Assembly (NCBI GenBank): GCA_032622095.1
Contig: CP136061.1
Location: 84,482,324-84,546,323, forward strand
Length of the DNA stretch: 64,000 nucleotides
Direction: 5' to 3'
Source: Siphonodentalium dalli
Taxonomy: Eukaryota; Mollusca; Scaphopoda; Gadilida; Siphonodentaliidae
Both the position numbers and the translations under genes were made by a program. Below are positions 10,955-22,924 of this stretch, one piece after another. The notes under the pieces are model-generated. The model searched no databases, was not told the origin of the DNA, and was given only the letters and a program-made list of their open reading frames with translations. The stretch's first letter is position 1. Every line of letters starts with the position of its first letter.

Positions 10955-12108
10955 TAGAGGTGCCACGATTATTGATTTTGATAATTGATAATCGGTCATC
11001 AATAATCGACTATAATCGATTAATCGTACCTAATATTAATAACATCAGTGGAAGTATACCATAATATGGCCTATTGCATGGGTGCTCTTTAACTCAATAA
11101 CTGCACTGTCGCTGGTCGTTTGAGACATTGGCTGATGTAATTTTTACATTAATAAAGTACATCATAAACCACTGTTAATGACTAATGAGCATAATGTATT
11201 GAATACCAGCACAGTTCTCGGCGATATTATGGTTATAATATTTGTGAGTTCATTAGAACGAACGTAGCGATTAATTTCAGTTTTAGGAATAGCCACATAT
11301 ACAAACAATACAAAAGTAGGAATGAACGATGGACTGCCGGTGGTTCCTAAAGAAAGGAATCAAATGTTATGGAAACTATAAGTTTCATCAAACTTCCAGA
11401 GCGTGGTTAACAATCACAAACATGTGCCCCCACCTGCAAATTGCACGACTCAGAATAATTAAGCTAAGTATTTGATAACAGTTTGTTTCATTCAGCATTC
11501 ACCACACGGTATGCGATAGCCTTTACTTACTAGTAACTTCTAAGTATAGATTTGTACTTATACAAACAAAGTACACTCGCAATGCAATTGCGGAGAACAT
11601 CACTGATTAACATGCCATATATATATTGTTCCCTGGTTTTAGAGAGAATGTCAATCAACTTCCCATTGGTCCGATCAGATTCAAGGGCGAGTGCATTCAG
11701 TTCATTGAACACGGTGACAGTCGGCACATTTCAAAGACATATTGCCACCTTTCAAATATATTAAAATATACAACGATGTTGCAATGTGTTCAAATCTGCA
11801 GTGCCGCCGATTTGTAGAATATACAACGATCTGACGAGAAACCATGTCGCATCATCAAATGAACTGCCGACTGTTTGCAACATATATCAGTAGTACTCAT
11901 GTTATTGGAATCTCTTTGGTACACGATCAAAGGATGTTAACACCTCGGTTGTAGATTGAACTGTGTAAAATAAACACGGTATTCAATAATACCCGGCATC
12001 TTCTGACGTCCGATATAAATAACGCAGATTAATCGACGATGGAAATGGTAATCGATTATCGGCTTTATCAACGGTTCATCGATTATACGATTAATCGTGG
12101 CACCCCTA
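10955..12108. mobile_element. Non-autonomous hAT element, 1154 bp, TSD CTTCAATT
   Basis: The left end is TAGAGGTGCCACGATTATTG and the right end is its near complement (AATCGTGGCACCCCTA). Subterminal parts are rich in 'aatcgatta'. A perfect 8-bp direct repeat CTTCAATT flanks it (10947-10954 and 12109-12116). hAT elements make 8-bp duplications and often start with such GGGTG-C-ACGATTAATCG ends. No transposase frame is visible. Confidence 0.85.
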
Positions 12109-12365
12109 CTTCAATTAGCCTACATAACACTACCTTGTTTTTCTTAGACAGTTGTTTCTGAAATCATATGATTGATATCATCGATCAACTTTAGCTTTCA
12201 TTCAGTTCCCATCTAATACACCAATGGGGTTGACTTAGGCCGTAGGGGGTCATCTTCTTCTCTGCCTTACAACCATGCAAACATTGAAATATCTGGCGTG
12301 TTATTGTGACAGACCCTACTATTAGTTGATGATCAATCACAGAAATGACAAAAGCAACGAGTAAT

Positions 12366-12670
12366 CTATTGAAACACTGTCTGTATCTGTAAATTTCCAG
12401 CGCAGGAGCCTTTCGGCTGTTGTCGCGTCGTTGCTACTACTCTGATGTTTCTCCTGATATAGTCGCTGAGCATGCGTATTCTTCTATGCTGTTCCAGTCC
12501 CTGATTGTTCTCAAGAAGAATGAATGTTTGTATTGCTCCGTGTTGGTTCTTATTGGCGTGAACGATCGTGAGTTGATACACGCTTGGCTCGATATTATGT
12601 TGTCACTTGTATGGTCTGGAAACTTTTTTGCTTGTATTTTCTTATCCTTTTGATTAATCTTGGGATCTGA
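12366..12670 (-). pseudogene. LINE reverse transcriptase C-terminal fragment
   Basis: A minus-strand frame contains TPIRTNTEQYKHSFFLRTIR followed by DWNS (about residues 68-91 of an open stretch starting at 12760). A Ser-Phe-Phe-x-R-T-I-x-x-W-N-x block near the end of the protein is typical of animal non-LTR retrotransposon reverse transcriptases. The catalytic part is absent, and the frame changes or stops right after the motif. It is a short dead 3' fragment inside the intron, opposite to the host gene. A TTAA-3 element lies directly to its right. Confidence 0.65.
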
Positions 12671-12747
12671 AGTCATATGTGAATAAGAATGTACAATGTT
12701 AGGCAATACATGATGCTTATATATGAATTCATCAAAGACACAGTTAT

Positions 12748-12981
12748 TTAACCATTTCATGATGGGAGCTGTGCTGGAGCAGTATTAAATATCCTGTGCC
12801 AGTGCATTCTCTTATATATGCCTTGCATATAAAAGAGAATGCACTGGCTTACAAGGTCAAGGTATATATTGTTAGGCCAATGTCATATATATGCGAGGCT
12901 CCCTATGGGACACTCGCATATATAAGAGAATGCACTGGCACAGGATCTTTAATGCTGCACCAGCTCAGCAAAGGGGTAATA
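12748..12981. mobile_element. TTAA-3 element
   Basis: TTAACCatttcatgatgggagctgt on the left; 'tttaatgctgcaccagctcagcaaagggg' on the right, right TTAA decayed. Two 'tatatgcgag' hairpins are separated by 'acaaggtcaaggtat'. Confidence 0.72.
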
Positions 12982-13349
12982 TACAGGAATGAGTTACGTT
13001 CCTTTGAAGAATTATTGCCACTTTTTTACATAGAATCATACATCCTGGGACGCATCTTTTGTCCGAACATGTATTCTGTCATTTTCCCGTCAATTTTTTA
13101 AAAACTTTTCACCAATATGAACCATCATTGGAACCTGCGATTCTGAGTTTGGTTGGACCCATTTTGGCAGAGTTTTTGCCGATTTTTCTTGTTTACTTAA
13201 AACTTCAGGACGTTGTTACCAAGGCATTGAAGATGTGCAACATATTTAGTGAATATGCACTTTGTATCATATTGGACTAATTGGTAGTCAACTCCTACCT
13301 ACCAACTTTGTCAGGGGACATTTTTGTCAGCCACCTTTTATATGTCCTT

Positions 13350-13427
13350 AACATCCCCCCAAATGAATAATAGACCATTCCAATGTAAACTGAATGGGAG
13401 AATCCATTTAGTATACAAAGGGTTAAT
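13350..13427. mobile_element. TTAA-4 element, right end fragment
   Basis: Contains 'ctgaatgggagaatccatttagtatacaaagggttaa', the mirror of the left end seen at 2515. Confidence 0.55.
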
Positions 13428-13470
13428 ATACAGGAATGAGTTAACTCTTTCATGAAGGGAGCTTCCGGGC

Positions 13471-13813
13471 TCTTAACTAAATTCACAATCTGGGGGCCTC
13501 ATTCTGCTTAGGCCTTATCTTTTGGGATGTATCTCTATTCTCAAATTAGCATTGCTTTAGTTACTTTTTCCCCCTTCTGTTCAGTTTCTATATCCCCTAA
13601 TTTGCAGAAGATAAAGTGCTTATTAATCAAGGTGACTAATGGGTGAACATCAACTTCAACTGGGGAACTTCAATTTGATCCTAGGTCTCCCATAGCAGTT
13701 GAGGCCTTCGCAGAATGTGAATTTGGTGATGGTAGCCCACCATGCATGGTAGCATCACTAAATTCACCCTCTGGGGACCTCATTCTGCAAATAGCACACT
13801 ATTCCAAGGCTTG
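13471..13813. mobile_element. Family C long element, left end truncated
   Basis: Family-internal sequence plus a right hairpin ending 'attctgcaaatagcacactattccaaggcttg'. Confidence 0.7.
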
Positions 13814-14116
13814 GCCCTGCCCTGCAGAATTCAATATCGATATAATGGCCTCTGTGGACTTCAAATCGGACAGCTCTTTCAATTATTTTCGACTATCCAA
13901 TTTATTCCAATCATGGACACGATGTTAGACACTATTACTTATATTAGGGCGATAATGAAATTTAGGAAGAGGGTATGCATAGCATGGTCGTCAAAGGTGA
14001 ATCAAATTTATTATCAATAATATCATGTATGCTGGCTATATGTAGCATGAATTGTGATCAAATATGAATAAAAATTATTATTAATACCACTCACAGATAT
14101 GAAACTATTTTCACTG

Positions 14117-14185
14117 GAATGGCAGGCATTCCCGATGCACTGATATGAAGAAAGTATGTTAGCTATGAGTAGTGTCGTCAAAGAT
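14117..14185 (+). pseudogene. Decayed tandem copy 1 of the 14.5-kb exon
   Basis: About 69 nt match the functional exon at 14472 closely. The upstream sequence is also shared (cagatatgaaac...ttttcactg). The acceptor reads CTG instead of CAG, codon 9 is TGA instead of TGG, and the GTAAGT donor is missing. It cannot act as the same exon. Confidence 0.8.
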
Positions 14186-14348
14186 ACAGTCCTCGTAATT
14201 GCATGGCTATGACAATAAGCAATGAAATGGGAAATGCCGTGGCAACAAGTGGAATCTATAATGCTACAGCATTAAAATTGCCATGGGCCATTTTTCCTAA
14301 TTTTGAGGGTTGTTAATACGACATACAGATATGAAACGATTTTGACTG

Positions 14349-14417
14349 GAATGGCAGGCCTTTCCGATGCACTGGTACGAAGAGGGTATACTAGCTATGA
14401 GTAGCGTGGTCAAAGAT
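14349..14417 (+). pseudogene. Decayed tandem copy 2 of the 14.5-kb exon
   Basis: This copy is closer to the functional exon than copy 1 and is open through the shared 23 codons. The acceptor is CTG instead of CAG, and the sequence runs into AAATAA with no donor. It shares the upstream cagatatgaaa block. With copy 1 and the real exon it forms a three-member array with spacings of about 232 and 123 nt. Confidence 0.8.
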
Positions 14418-14471
14418 AAATAAAAATTATTATTATTAATACCACTAACAGATATGAAATTACTTTCACAG

Positions 14472-14564
14472 GAATGGCAGGCCTTTCCGATGCACTGGTA
14501 TGAAGAGGGTATGCTAGCTACGAGTAGCGTTGTCAAAGATGATTCACAACAACAGAACGGAGGC
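14472..14564 (+). CDS. Kinesin-14-like gene, exon (end of WW-like segment 1)
   Basis: This 93-nt, 31-codon exon is phase 0 at both ends, with acceptor TTTCACAG and a perfect GTAAGT donor. The peptide starts EWQAFPMHWYEEGML and ends in a polar run rich in Asp, Ser, Gln and Asn. With the 9.4-kb exon it completes the W-x3-P-x2-W pattern. It is the only intact member of three tandem copies. Copies at 14117-14185 and 14349-14417 lack the acceptor AG, lack the donor and carry stop codons. Downstream comes a roughly 25.8-kb intron packed with mobile elements, unless undetected microexons exist besides the one at 40345. Confidence 0.8.
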
Positions 14565-14838
14565 GTAAGTATTATTTACTGAACGTTACATATAGCCCTG
14601 TTTTATATTACATTTATCTTATACCGGTTGGAGACATTGGCCATGCATTATACTTCATCTATAACACATATATATGTGTTATTGATGGAATAAACGGACT
14701 ATAAGCAGTGTGACCCCTGACCCTTTACACACTTAGCAATGTTGAGTCACATCGAAAGTAGGTTGCAGGAGGTTAACAAAATAATTATTTGTTGAATCGG
14801 TTGGACTTGTATAATAGAACAAATACAGGTATCTGTGA

Positions 14839-15089
14839 TTAACCCTTTGAGTGCCAGGTCAATTTTTGTATCAACCCATATACCCTGTGCCAATGCATTC
14901 TCTTATATATGCGAGTCGACCATAGGTCGCCTCGCATATATAAGAGAATGCATTGGCCTAACAATTATTATTATTTTTTTTTTTTTGTGACAATTTTTGA
15001 CAATTTTAATAATTTATTCTTATTTCTTTAACAGACTTATTTTGTAGGTTTAGGGCCGATGAGATCGGCCCCTGGCACTCAAAGGTTCA
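14839..15089. mobile_element. TTAA-2 element with one hairpin
   Basis: TTAACCCTTTGAGTGCCAGG on the left; 'cctggcactcaaaggttca' on the right, the TTAA mutated to TTCA. Carries the perfect CCAATGCATTCTC...hairpin near 14887-14955. Confidence 0.8.
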
Positions 15090-15346
15090 AATGTTGATAT
15101 ATGACACAAAAGTATCTTGTGTAGAACTGTTTTCCAAGTTGATAGAATTTGATACGCGAACTATATTCTTTCTTCGACTCAAACTTAACATCGTATTATG
15201 CACTAACTGCTATTCCCAGCGCATCACATGTATTTGTGCACAACAGCAATTTTTTTAAACAAAATGCAAAAACGTAGAGTTTCACTCAGAAAAATATGTG
15301 AAAAAGGTGCCCCAAAAAATCCAGAAATAAATAAATATTCAAGGTA

Positions 15347-15745
15347 TAACCCTTTACCCAACAGAACGGCCCTGTGCCAATGCATTCTCTTATATATGCG
15401 AGTCGACCATAGGTCGCCTCGCATATATAAGAGAATGCATTGGCTTAACACATTAAAAATTATAAAATTGTTAAAGAATGTAAGAAAAAATGGTAAAAAG
15501 TGTTAAAAAAAGATTTTTTTTAGGCCAATGCATTCTCTTATATATGCGAGGCGACCTATGGTCGACTCGCATATATAAGAGAATGCATTGGCACAGGGCA
15601 TAACTGTAACTATCACAATGTGGTCAAGGAGCCGGTTCCAATGATATCCATATTTGTATGGTTCTATTGAGACAGACCGAAGATATTTTAGGCTGTTGAA
15701 GCTTTATTTGGCCGGTTTTGGCCGGTTTGTTGGGTAAAGGGTTAA
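15347..15745. mobile_element. TTAA-1 element with paired hairpins
   Basis: Ends CCCTTTACCCAACA. Two 67-bp hairpins (about 15375-15445 and 15523-15593) lie in opposite orientation around 'aaaattgttaaagaatgtaag'. The left TTAA is mutated to TATAA. Confidence 0.83.
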
Positions 15746-15754
15746 GTTTGATTT

Positions 15755-15829
15755 GAGATGGACGATATCTCACCTCGTTTACAGTGGAATATATTCCACT
15801 TTCAACTCATTGAGATATCGTCCATCTCA
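15755..15829. mobile_element. Small 75-bp palindromic element
   Basis: TTGAGATGGACGATATCTCA at one end and its complement at the other, around a 'ggaatatattcc' centre. Confidence 0.6.
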
Positions 15830-16220
15830 AAACACACTATGCTATTATCGTATATTTAAACTAAGACTTCACAGGCCTTAAAATCCTTCAAACTTTGCGA
15901 GAATCAAAATATAGAATTTCTACAGCTCGTCAACTGCTTTTACGAGAATCAAATAAAGAATTTTCCTAAATGGAGAGAAATAACCTGATTTTGATGCCGC
16001 TAAAAGGCTCTATGAGAACTATTTAGTTGTGCGGATGCATCGACTTTAAGCATATTATTTTCAGCCTCTTCCGATATAGTTCATGATTTGTATTTGCGTC
16101 ACGATTTCAAAGCCTGGTAATGGTTAGGGTGTACGACTTGTGGACGCTGTGTTCACAGCGACATGAGTTTGAAGTTCGTCATGGGACTGCTGTGTTCCAT
16201 AACAATGGCTAGGTTTTGAG

Positions 16221-16682
16221 TTAACCCTTTACCCAACAAAACGGCCAAAAACGCCCAAATAAAGCTTCAACAGCCTAAAATATCTTCGATCTGTCTCACT
16301 AACACCATACAAATATGGATATCATTGGAACCGTTCATTGACCACATTGTGATGGTTACAGTTATGCCCTGTGCCAATGCATTCTCTTATATATGCGGGT
16401 CGACCATAGGTCGCCTCACATATATAAGAGAATGCATTGGCCTAAAAAAAATCTTTTTTTATCACTTTTTACCATTTTTCTTACATTCGTTAACAATTTT
16501 ATAATTTTTTCTTACATTTTTTAACAATTTTTAACAATTTTTCTCGATTCTTTGACAATTTTATCATTTTTAATATGTGTTAAGCCAATGCATTCTCTTA
16601 TATATGCGAGGCGACCTATGGTCGACTCGCATATATAAGATAATGCATTGGCACAGGGCCGTTCTGTTGGGTAAAGGGTTAA
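16221..16682. mobile_element. TTAA-1 element with paired hairpins, reverse orientation
   Basis: Perfect TTAA on both sides and CCCTTTACCCAACA ends. The spacer between hairpins is expanded by repeats of 'ttaacaattttt'. Confidence 0.87.
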
Positions 16683-16831
16683 CCGAAGTGTGTGCTTGAC
16701 TGCTGTCCAAATCACTCACATGGTAGTGACAAGGTTGCTTGTACTATGATAGCTTCGCACTGCACTCGACATGCATTAGACGAGTACCAGTCTGCTTGCC
16801 ATATCAGAGCTTGTTCCTGTTGAGTATATGA

Positions 16832-17251
16832 CAAGTCTGGATATAGAGCGTCTGAAATTTTCAGATTGAGGTCCCTGGAGGTTGAATTTAGTGAATCCCT
16901 CACAGTGGGCTAGCATCACCAAATTAACCCTCCGGAGACCTCATTCTCCTTGGGCCGCATCTTCTGGGAAGTATCTATAATCTCAAATTAACATTGTTTT
17001 CCGTTACTTTTTCTCTGCTGTTCAATTTTTATATCCCCTAATTTGAAGAAAATAACTTGAATAATCAAGGTGACTAATGGGTGAATATCACCAACTTCAA
17101 CTGGGGAACTTCAATCTGATCTTAGGTCTCCCATAGCAGTTTAGGCCTAAGAAGAATTTGGTCCCCAGAGTATGGATTTGGTGATGCTAGCCCACTGTCA
17201 CCTTCTGGGGACCTCATTCTGCAAATGTCAGACTCACTATATCCAGGCTTG
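16832..17251. mobile_element. Family C long element
   Basis: Ends 'caagtctggatatag' and 'ctatatccaggcttg', two hairpins, and the family interior. The first hairpin has a Cys-free 'gttgaatttagtgaatccc' variant. No target duplication is recognisable. Confidence 0.7.
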
Positions 17252-17333
17252 CATGTACTCCGATAAGTGAAATAACTTATGAATGTTTTAAGGGTAACCG
17301 AAAAGGACCCTGACACAGATGGAAGCATACACT

Positions 17334-17778
17334 CAAGCTTGCAAATAGCGTGTCTGTCATTTGCAGAATGAGGTCCCCAGAGGGTGAATTTAGTGACGCT
17401 ACCCCACATAGCGGGCTAGCATCACTAAATTCACCATCTGGGACCTCATTCTGCTTAGGCCCTTAACTGCTATGGCAGACCTAGGATCAGTTTGAAGTTC
17501 GCCAGTTGAAGTTGGTGATGTTCACCCATTGGGCGCCTCGATTATTGATTTTATATTCTGCAAATTAGGGGATATAGAAACTTCCCAGATGGGAAAACGT
17601 AACTAAAAACAATGTTAATTTGATACCATAGATACTTCCCAGGAGATGAGGCCTAAGCAGAATGAGGTCCCCAGAAGGTGAATTTAGTGATGCTAGCCCG
17701 CTATGAGGGATAGCGTCACTAAATTCACCCTCTGGGGACCTCATTCTGCAAATTACAGACACGCTATTTCAAGGCTTG
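17334..17778. mobile_element. Family C long element, TSD CATRCACT
   Basis: Ends 'caagcttgcaaatagcgtg' and 'cgctatttcaaggcttg' with two hairpins and the standard interior. Flanked by CATACACT and CATGCACT (7 of 8 match). Confidence 0.78.
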
Positions 17779-17786
17779 CATGCACT

Positions 17787-19065
17787 ACGGAGTGTCGTCT
17801 ACTTAAATCTGTTTGGGGTTCTCTATGCATTGAATGTTGTTCGAATTTATAGGTTGTGGAAATATACCCAACAATCAAACAACAGATGTGGTCCGTGTTC
17901 CATGTTCCTACATCGCTTGGATTGTCAAAATTTAGATTGAGCATATATTTTGATTCACTTTTCCACTATAGTATTATAGTGATAGTGCGGAATTTCATCA
18001 GGTGAATGGCATGATAAATAGATGGGCATAATATATGCCTTTTTAAATTGTGAATGGCCTGATCTATCGAGGCCAGCAGCACCATTTTCATGGTTGTGCA
18101 AGCTACGTGCCAGTTCTATAATTCGGCATACTATATGCCACTTTCAATGAGTATTCTGAGCACGGAATTGATAGATTCCATCAATTTAGATCGGGTGACT
18201 TGTGCTGCTTATTTTATTAGAGCAGTGGCCTCACGCCCAAGTTTTGCACTTTGAGTTAGTGATGTAAACAGTCGTAATTTGATACAGCATAGTATATACC
18301 TATTTTGTGCATTCCAGATGCGGAATGTGTTCTGTACAAATTTAATGGCTGCAGCTGGTTCATTGGTTGTGCAAATGACTGGGATAATAATAGTGTAATG
18401 TTTAAATGCATCGTAACATGGGTTTTAAAGCAAATAATTGGTTAAGCACAATATAAAAGCATCATGATCAAGCATTATTATTATTTATTGTTGAAATACG
18501 TAATATGTGTGTAATATATTTTGAATAAATTCAGGATATTAACGGCATCCAACAGGTAAATCCTAGTATTCATGTTAATTCGTCTTGGAATTTTCACAGA
18601 TTTCGTAGAATATTAGATTATCAGTCTGTGGGTGGGGGCTCAACACCAAGTTTACAGCTACTCTCCCCGACTGTCCAGTTTAACATCCCCCAAATTACGT
18701 GACTGTCCGATTTAACATCCCCAAATTACTATTTCTTTGGCTCCAGGGGTGAAAAATAATTGATTTGAGTCAAGGAGTCCGCCGGCTGGCCATCCTTGAA
18801 AGATCAGAGCTATTATATTTAGATTTTTTAAATCTATTATTTTCTACACCTCAAATTCCATATATGGTGTTGTCTGGTTCGAACAGGAATTCCCCAGCAT
18901 TTGTCATCGCAAATATAAACAAACATCTTTCACGTGTGATTGGCATGGTATTACAACTTGTCTATGTTCATGCATAAAAATGATTACTGAATTGGGAATA
19001 AATATATCCATGTTTACGCATGCCAATTATCACAAGACACTGATCATTTTGTTTCTGGCTATAAA
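17787..19065. other. Intronic sequence without recognised features
   Basis: Mostly single-copy in this window. No exon-like open frame with both splice sites and no repeat family was seen. Confidence 0.5.
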
Positions 19066-19385
19066 ATGTTCGTCGTCTTTTATTTCAAGAATAATTTCCG
19101 ATCTCCACTAGATGCAACTTCCAAACTCTTATGGGAGGGTGGCCTCAACCTTCAGATAGACACTTTTAAACTATGCATTTTTTCAGGTGTCAGTCAAGGG
19201 CAAGGGTGGGGGGTTAGGGGGTTAGATTCCCCTCGATCTGCTGCCCATGTTCTGTCTCATGGAACTGAAAAAACATTGGATTTGGCCATGAAAAGTCAAT
19301 TTTACATTTTCTCAGAGCAAAACCTTTTGAAAGGCATTCGTGCGCCAGTTTTAAGTGTTATTTTTTATTACTGGGGCACACACCA

Positions 19386-19545
19386 ATGAAGCAATCCACC
19401 CATGGATCGGCTAGCTCGGGGCAATCCACACATGGATCGGCTAGCTCGGGGCAATCCACCCATGGATCGGCTAGCTCGGGGCAATCCACCCATGGATCGG
19501 CTAGCTCGGGGCAATCCACCCATGGATCGGCTAGCTCGGGGTGTT
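19386..19545. repeat. 30-bp minisatellite, 5 copies
   Basis: Near-identical units GCAATCCACCCATGGATCGG plus CTAGCTCGGG; one unit has ACACATGG. The period is a multiple of three, so the array is open in one frame as five 10-residue repeats, with no gene context. Confidence 0.93.
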
Positions 19546-19724
19546 TTTCAGTTATTCGTGGCTATTATTACTCAACCATAATGTCCATGAAAGTTTGGAT
19601 TCCATTTATTTTTATTTCTTAAAAAATCACCCAATAAAGTATTGTTGACACAATTTTACTGAGTTTGCCGATGCAATTCATCATGACGTCGTGTATGAAT
19701 TGGAAATTTGAATCCAGAAGCATG

Positions 19725-19962
19725 TATAGTAATGCCCTCAATAAAAGACTCCTTAACCACATCAGAATTATGGGTAACTTTTCCGGATTTAGTCGGAAAT
19801 ATGGCTTGTTGCGTAGTCGGAAATATGGCTTGTTGCCATTCATCGGAAAGCTCTCATTGAGAGCTTTCCGATGAATGGCAACAAGCCATATTTCCGACTA
19901 AATCCTGAAAAGTTACCCATAATTCTGCGGTTAAGGAGTCGATTACTTAGGGCTTTACTGTA
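19725..19962. mobile_element. PAL-A fold-back MITE, copy 4
   Basis: TA-flanked; the left arm has a 17-bp internal duplication ('agtcggaaatatggcttgttgc' twice). Confidence 0.83.
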
Positions 19963-20044
19963 TGTTCGATCTCAGCTCGACCAAATTTATAAAAACATTT
20001 ATTTCATTCTGATTATAATTTTTTTCCGACATAAAATGCAAATA

Positions 20045-20755
20045 AAAATGTTGCAGGTGCAGGGTTTTGGGATCATATTCGCGGGGGCCTGAGAAACGGA
20101 TATTGACTTTAGGGTTTTGGAATCATATTCGCACATGCCTGGGAAACAGATATTGACTTTAGGGTTTTGGGATCATATTTGCGTAGCATGAGAAACGGAT
20201 ATGACTTTAGGGTTTTGGGATCATTTTTGCGCGGGCCTGAGAAACGGATATTGACTTTAGGGTTTTGGGATCATATTCGCGGGGGCCTAAGAAACGGATA
20301 TTGACTTTAGGGTTTTGGGATCATATTCGCGCCAATTTCGCGGGGGCCTGAGAAACGGATATTGACTTTAGGGTTTTGGGATCATATTCGCATGGGTCTG
20401 ATAAACAGATATTGACTTTAAGGTTTTGGGATCATATTTGCGTGGGCCTGAGAAACAGATATTGACTTTAAGGTTTTGAGATCATATTTGCGTGGCATGA
20501 GAAACGGATATTGACTTTCGGGTTTTGGGATCATATTTGCGAGGGCCTGAGAAATGGATATTGACTTTAGGGTTTTGGGATCATATTCGCACGGGCCTGA
20601 AAAACGGATATTGACTTTAGGGTTTTGGGATCATATTCGCGGGGGCCTGAGAAACGGATATTGACTTTTGGGTTTTGGGATCATATTCCCGCGGGCCTGA
20701 GAAACGGATATTGACTTTTGGGTTTTGGGATCATATTCCCGCGGGCCTTTGCTTG
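20045..20755. repeat. 50-bp minisatellite, about 14 copies
   Basis: The unit contains 'ggttttgggatcatattcgc', 'gggggcctgagaaacgg' and 'atattgactttag'. Units differ at the 'cgcgggggcc' segment; one carries a 13-bp insertion near 20328. Confidence 0.94.
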
Positions 20756-20813
20756 TCCTTATCTAACTTTTTGTTGCCTGTGGGATGAAATAAGAACCTT
20801 GAAGCAGGAATAC

Positions 20814-21020
20814 TACAGAAATGCTCTAAATAATCGACTACTTAACCACAGCAGAATTATGGGTAATTTTTCAGGATTTAGTCGGAAATATGGCTTGTTG
20901 CCATTCATCGGAAAGCTCTCTTTCCGATGAATGGCAACAAGCCATATTTCCGACTAAATCCTGAAAAATTACCTATAATTCTGGTGTGGTTAAGGAGTCG
21001 ATTATTTAAATATTACTGTA
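20814..21020. mobile_element. PAL-A fold-back MITE, copy 5
   Basis: TA-flanked palindrome; the right end is 'aaatattactgta'. The centre is shortened to 'aagctctctttcc'. Confidence 0.83.
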
Positions 21021-21328
21021 TGTGATTATCCATAGTAAAGAAATATTTTTCCCTATTTTAATCTATTTATTAGATTTGCTCTCATTTGAAATTTGATAAT
21101 TTCTGTAGGACTAATTCTGTGTGTTGTGGTATTTTTGTATGTAATGGTTGTATTTTTACGTAATGGTTGTCTGTTAGTTTTCTGGCATTAATGAAATACA
21201 TGAAGAACAAATTTGCACTTTTGGGGGCATTGATAATAAGTGAATGGTTGTTGTTCTTTTGAAGACATATTAGGCCACAACAATAAAATGACCTGGTTTA
21301 TGAACAATTGGATTGAAAAAAAGTAGAT

Positions 21329-21456
21329 GACCTTGTAAACCAGTGCATTCTCTTATATATGCGAGGCTCTCTATGGGAGACTTGCATATATAAGAGAATG
21401 CACTAGCACAGGATATTTAATGCTGCACCAGCACAGCTCCCGCCCTGAAATGGTTA
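21329..21456. mobile_element. TTAA-3 element, right half
   Basis: 'gaccttgtaaaccagtgcattc' hairpin and 'aatgctgcaccagcacagctcccgccc...tggttaa'. The left half is absent. Confidence 0.65.
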
Positions 21457-22100
21457 ATACTACAAAAAGTCATATACCTTGGGGTTTGATAATATACTTT
21501 GTTAACGTATATATGGCAGAAAAAGTGAGTTATCAAAGTTTGAATGAGACAAATATCAATCATTGGGGTGTTGAGTTTTAAAGTGATGTGAAACACTCTG
21601 GTAGGATCAACTAGAAATTGAGAATAATCTTGCTCAAAGTAGTTGTTTTTATGAATATTAATCCAAATAATTGACAACAAACACCATCATTCTTATATAT
21701 TAATTGAATACAAATGGATCTCTATGGAAAAATTATTTGCATTAGTTTATCGCTGATAGTTGCGTCCCGAATCGAGATGTAAATATTTACAATTAAGCGT
21801 AGTTCAGACGATGTTTTCAATGGAGTGTTATGGTCGATTTCTTTGAAATTTTCAGCAATGTTTGTAGAATGTTACATTCCATATGTTGGTATAGTGCCTG
21901 CGTACTAACTTATCAATTTCATGCACCCGAACAAGTTCATAATATGTCTTAGTGTAAACAATATTTTATTCTCAAAATCTAGCACATATAAGAAATCATA
22001 TAAATACATTAACAATTCAACATTAGAGAAAATGATTTGGCAGTAAGCCAAAGGCTTATATTTAATGAGTTTTAACTTCTGTTTTAGCAGGGCCTGTTCT
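21457..22100. other. Intronic sequence without recognised features
   Basis: AT-rich. A stretch near 21570-21660 ('gtgttgagttttaaagtgatgtgaaacactc') resembles the inverse of 2320-2350, so a diverged repeat is possible. No exon seen. Confidence 0.45.
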
Positions 22101-22180
22101 GTATTAGAATCTACAAATGTTTGTTTCATTTTCATTTCTTGATTGAATGTTTAGTGGGCAGATTAACACCAGCAATATGC

Positions 22181-22392
22181 TACAGTAATGCCCTAAATAA
22201 TTGACTCCTTAACCAGAATTATGGGTAACTTTTCAGGATTTAATCGGAAATATGTCTTGTTGCCATTCATCGGAAAGCTCTCAGTGAGAGCTTTCCGATG
22301 AATGGCAACAAGCCATATTTCCGACTAAATCCTGAAAAGTTACCCATAATTCTGCTGTGGTTAAGGAGTTGATTATTTAGAGCATTACTGTA
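22181..22392. mobile_element. PAL-A fold-back MITE, copy 6
   Basis: TA-flanked palindrome; sits at the same place as copy 8 in the duplicated segment. The left arm lacks 'acagc'. Confidence 0.85.
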
Positions 22393-22649
22393 CAAACAAT
22401 CTAGTGGAGGGGCATTCAGAGGGGTGGGTAAACTATATATTATATATTTTAAAATCATTTCGTTCCCGGTAAATACTAGGGATATACTTGGGGAAATTAC
22501 TTTAGAAATCTTTTTCAGCCTCAACAATTCTTTGATTCATCTCCATCTCTTTATTCAATGCTAGTCACCGGACGATTCAAATAAAGCCAATAAGAAGGTA
22601 ACAGCTGTTTGCATGTTTATCAGATGGGAGCTCCGCTGATGAGGGAATA

Positions 22650-22867
22650 TACAGTAATGCCCCAAAATAATCGACTCCTTAACCACAGCAGAATTATGGG
22701 TAACTTTTCAGGATTTAGTCGGAAATATGGCTTGTTGCCATTCATCACAAAGCTCTCACTGAGAGCTTTCCGATGAATGGCAACAAGCCATATTTCCTAC
22801 TAAATCCTGATAAGTTACCCATAATTCTGCTGTGGTTAAGTAGACGATTATTTAGTGCATTACGGTA
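22650..22867. mobile_element. PAL-A fold-back MITE, copy 7
   Basis: Same position as copy 9 in the duplication; shares the private 'cattcatcacaaagctc' and 'cctactaaatcctgataag' variants. Confidence 0.85.
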
Positions 22868-22924
22868 CTTCCCTCTTTATTATACGACTGAGTCTCATTA
22901 TATGCACCAAGCTTTAAGCCTCAT

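Noticed and set aside
19386-19622. 78-codon frame with five 10-residue repeats
   Set aside because: A 30-bp minisatellite read in frame; no splice sites or gene context.
22510-22530. CTTTTTCAG acceptor-like site, also at 24985
   Set aside because: It lies in the segmental duplication and leads into no open frame ending in a donor.
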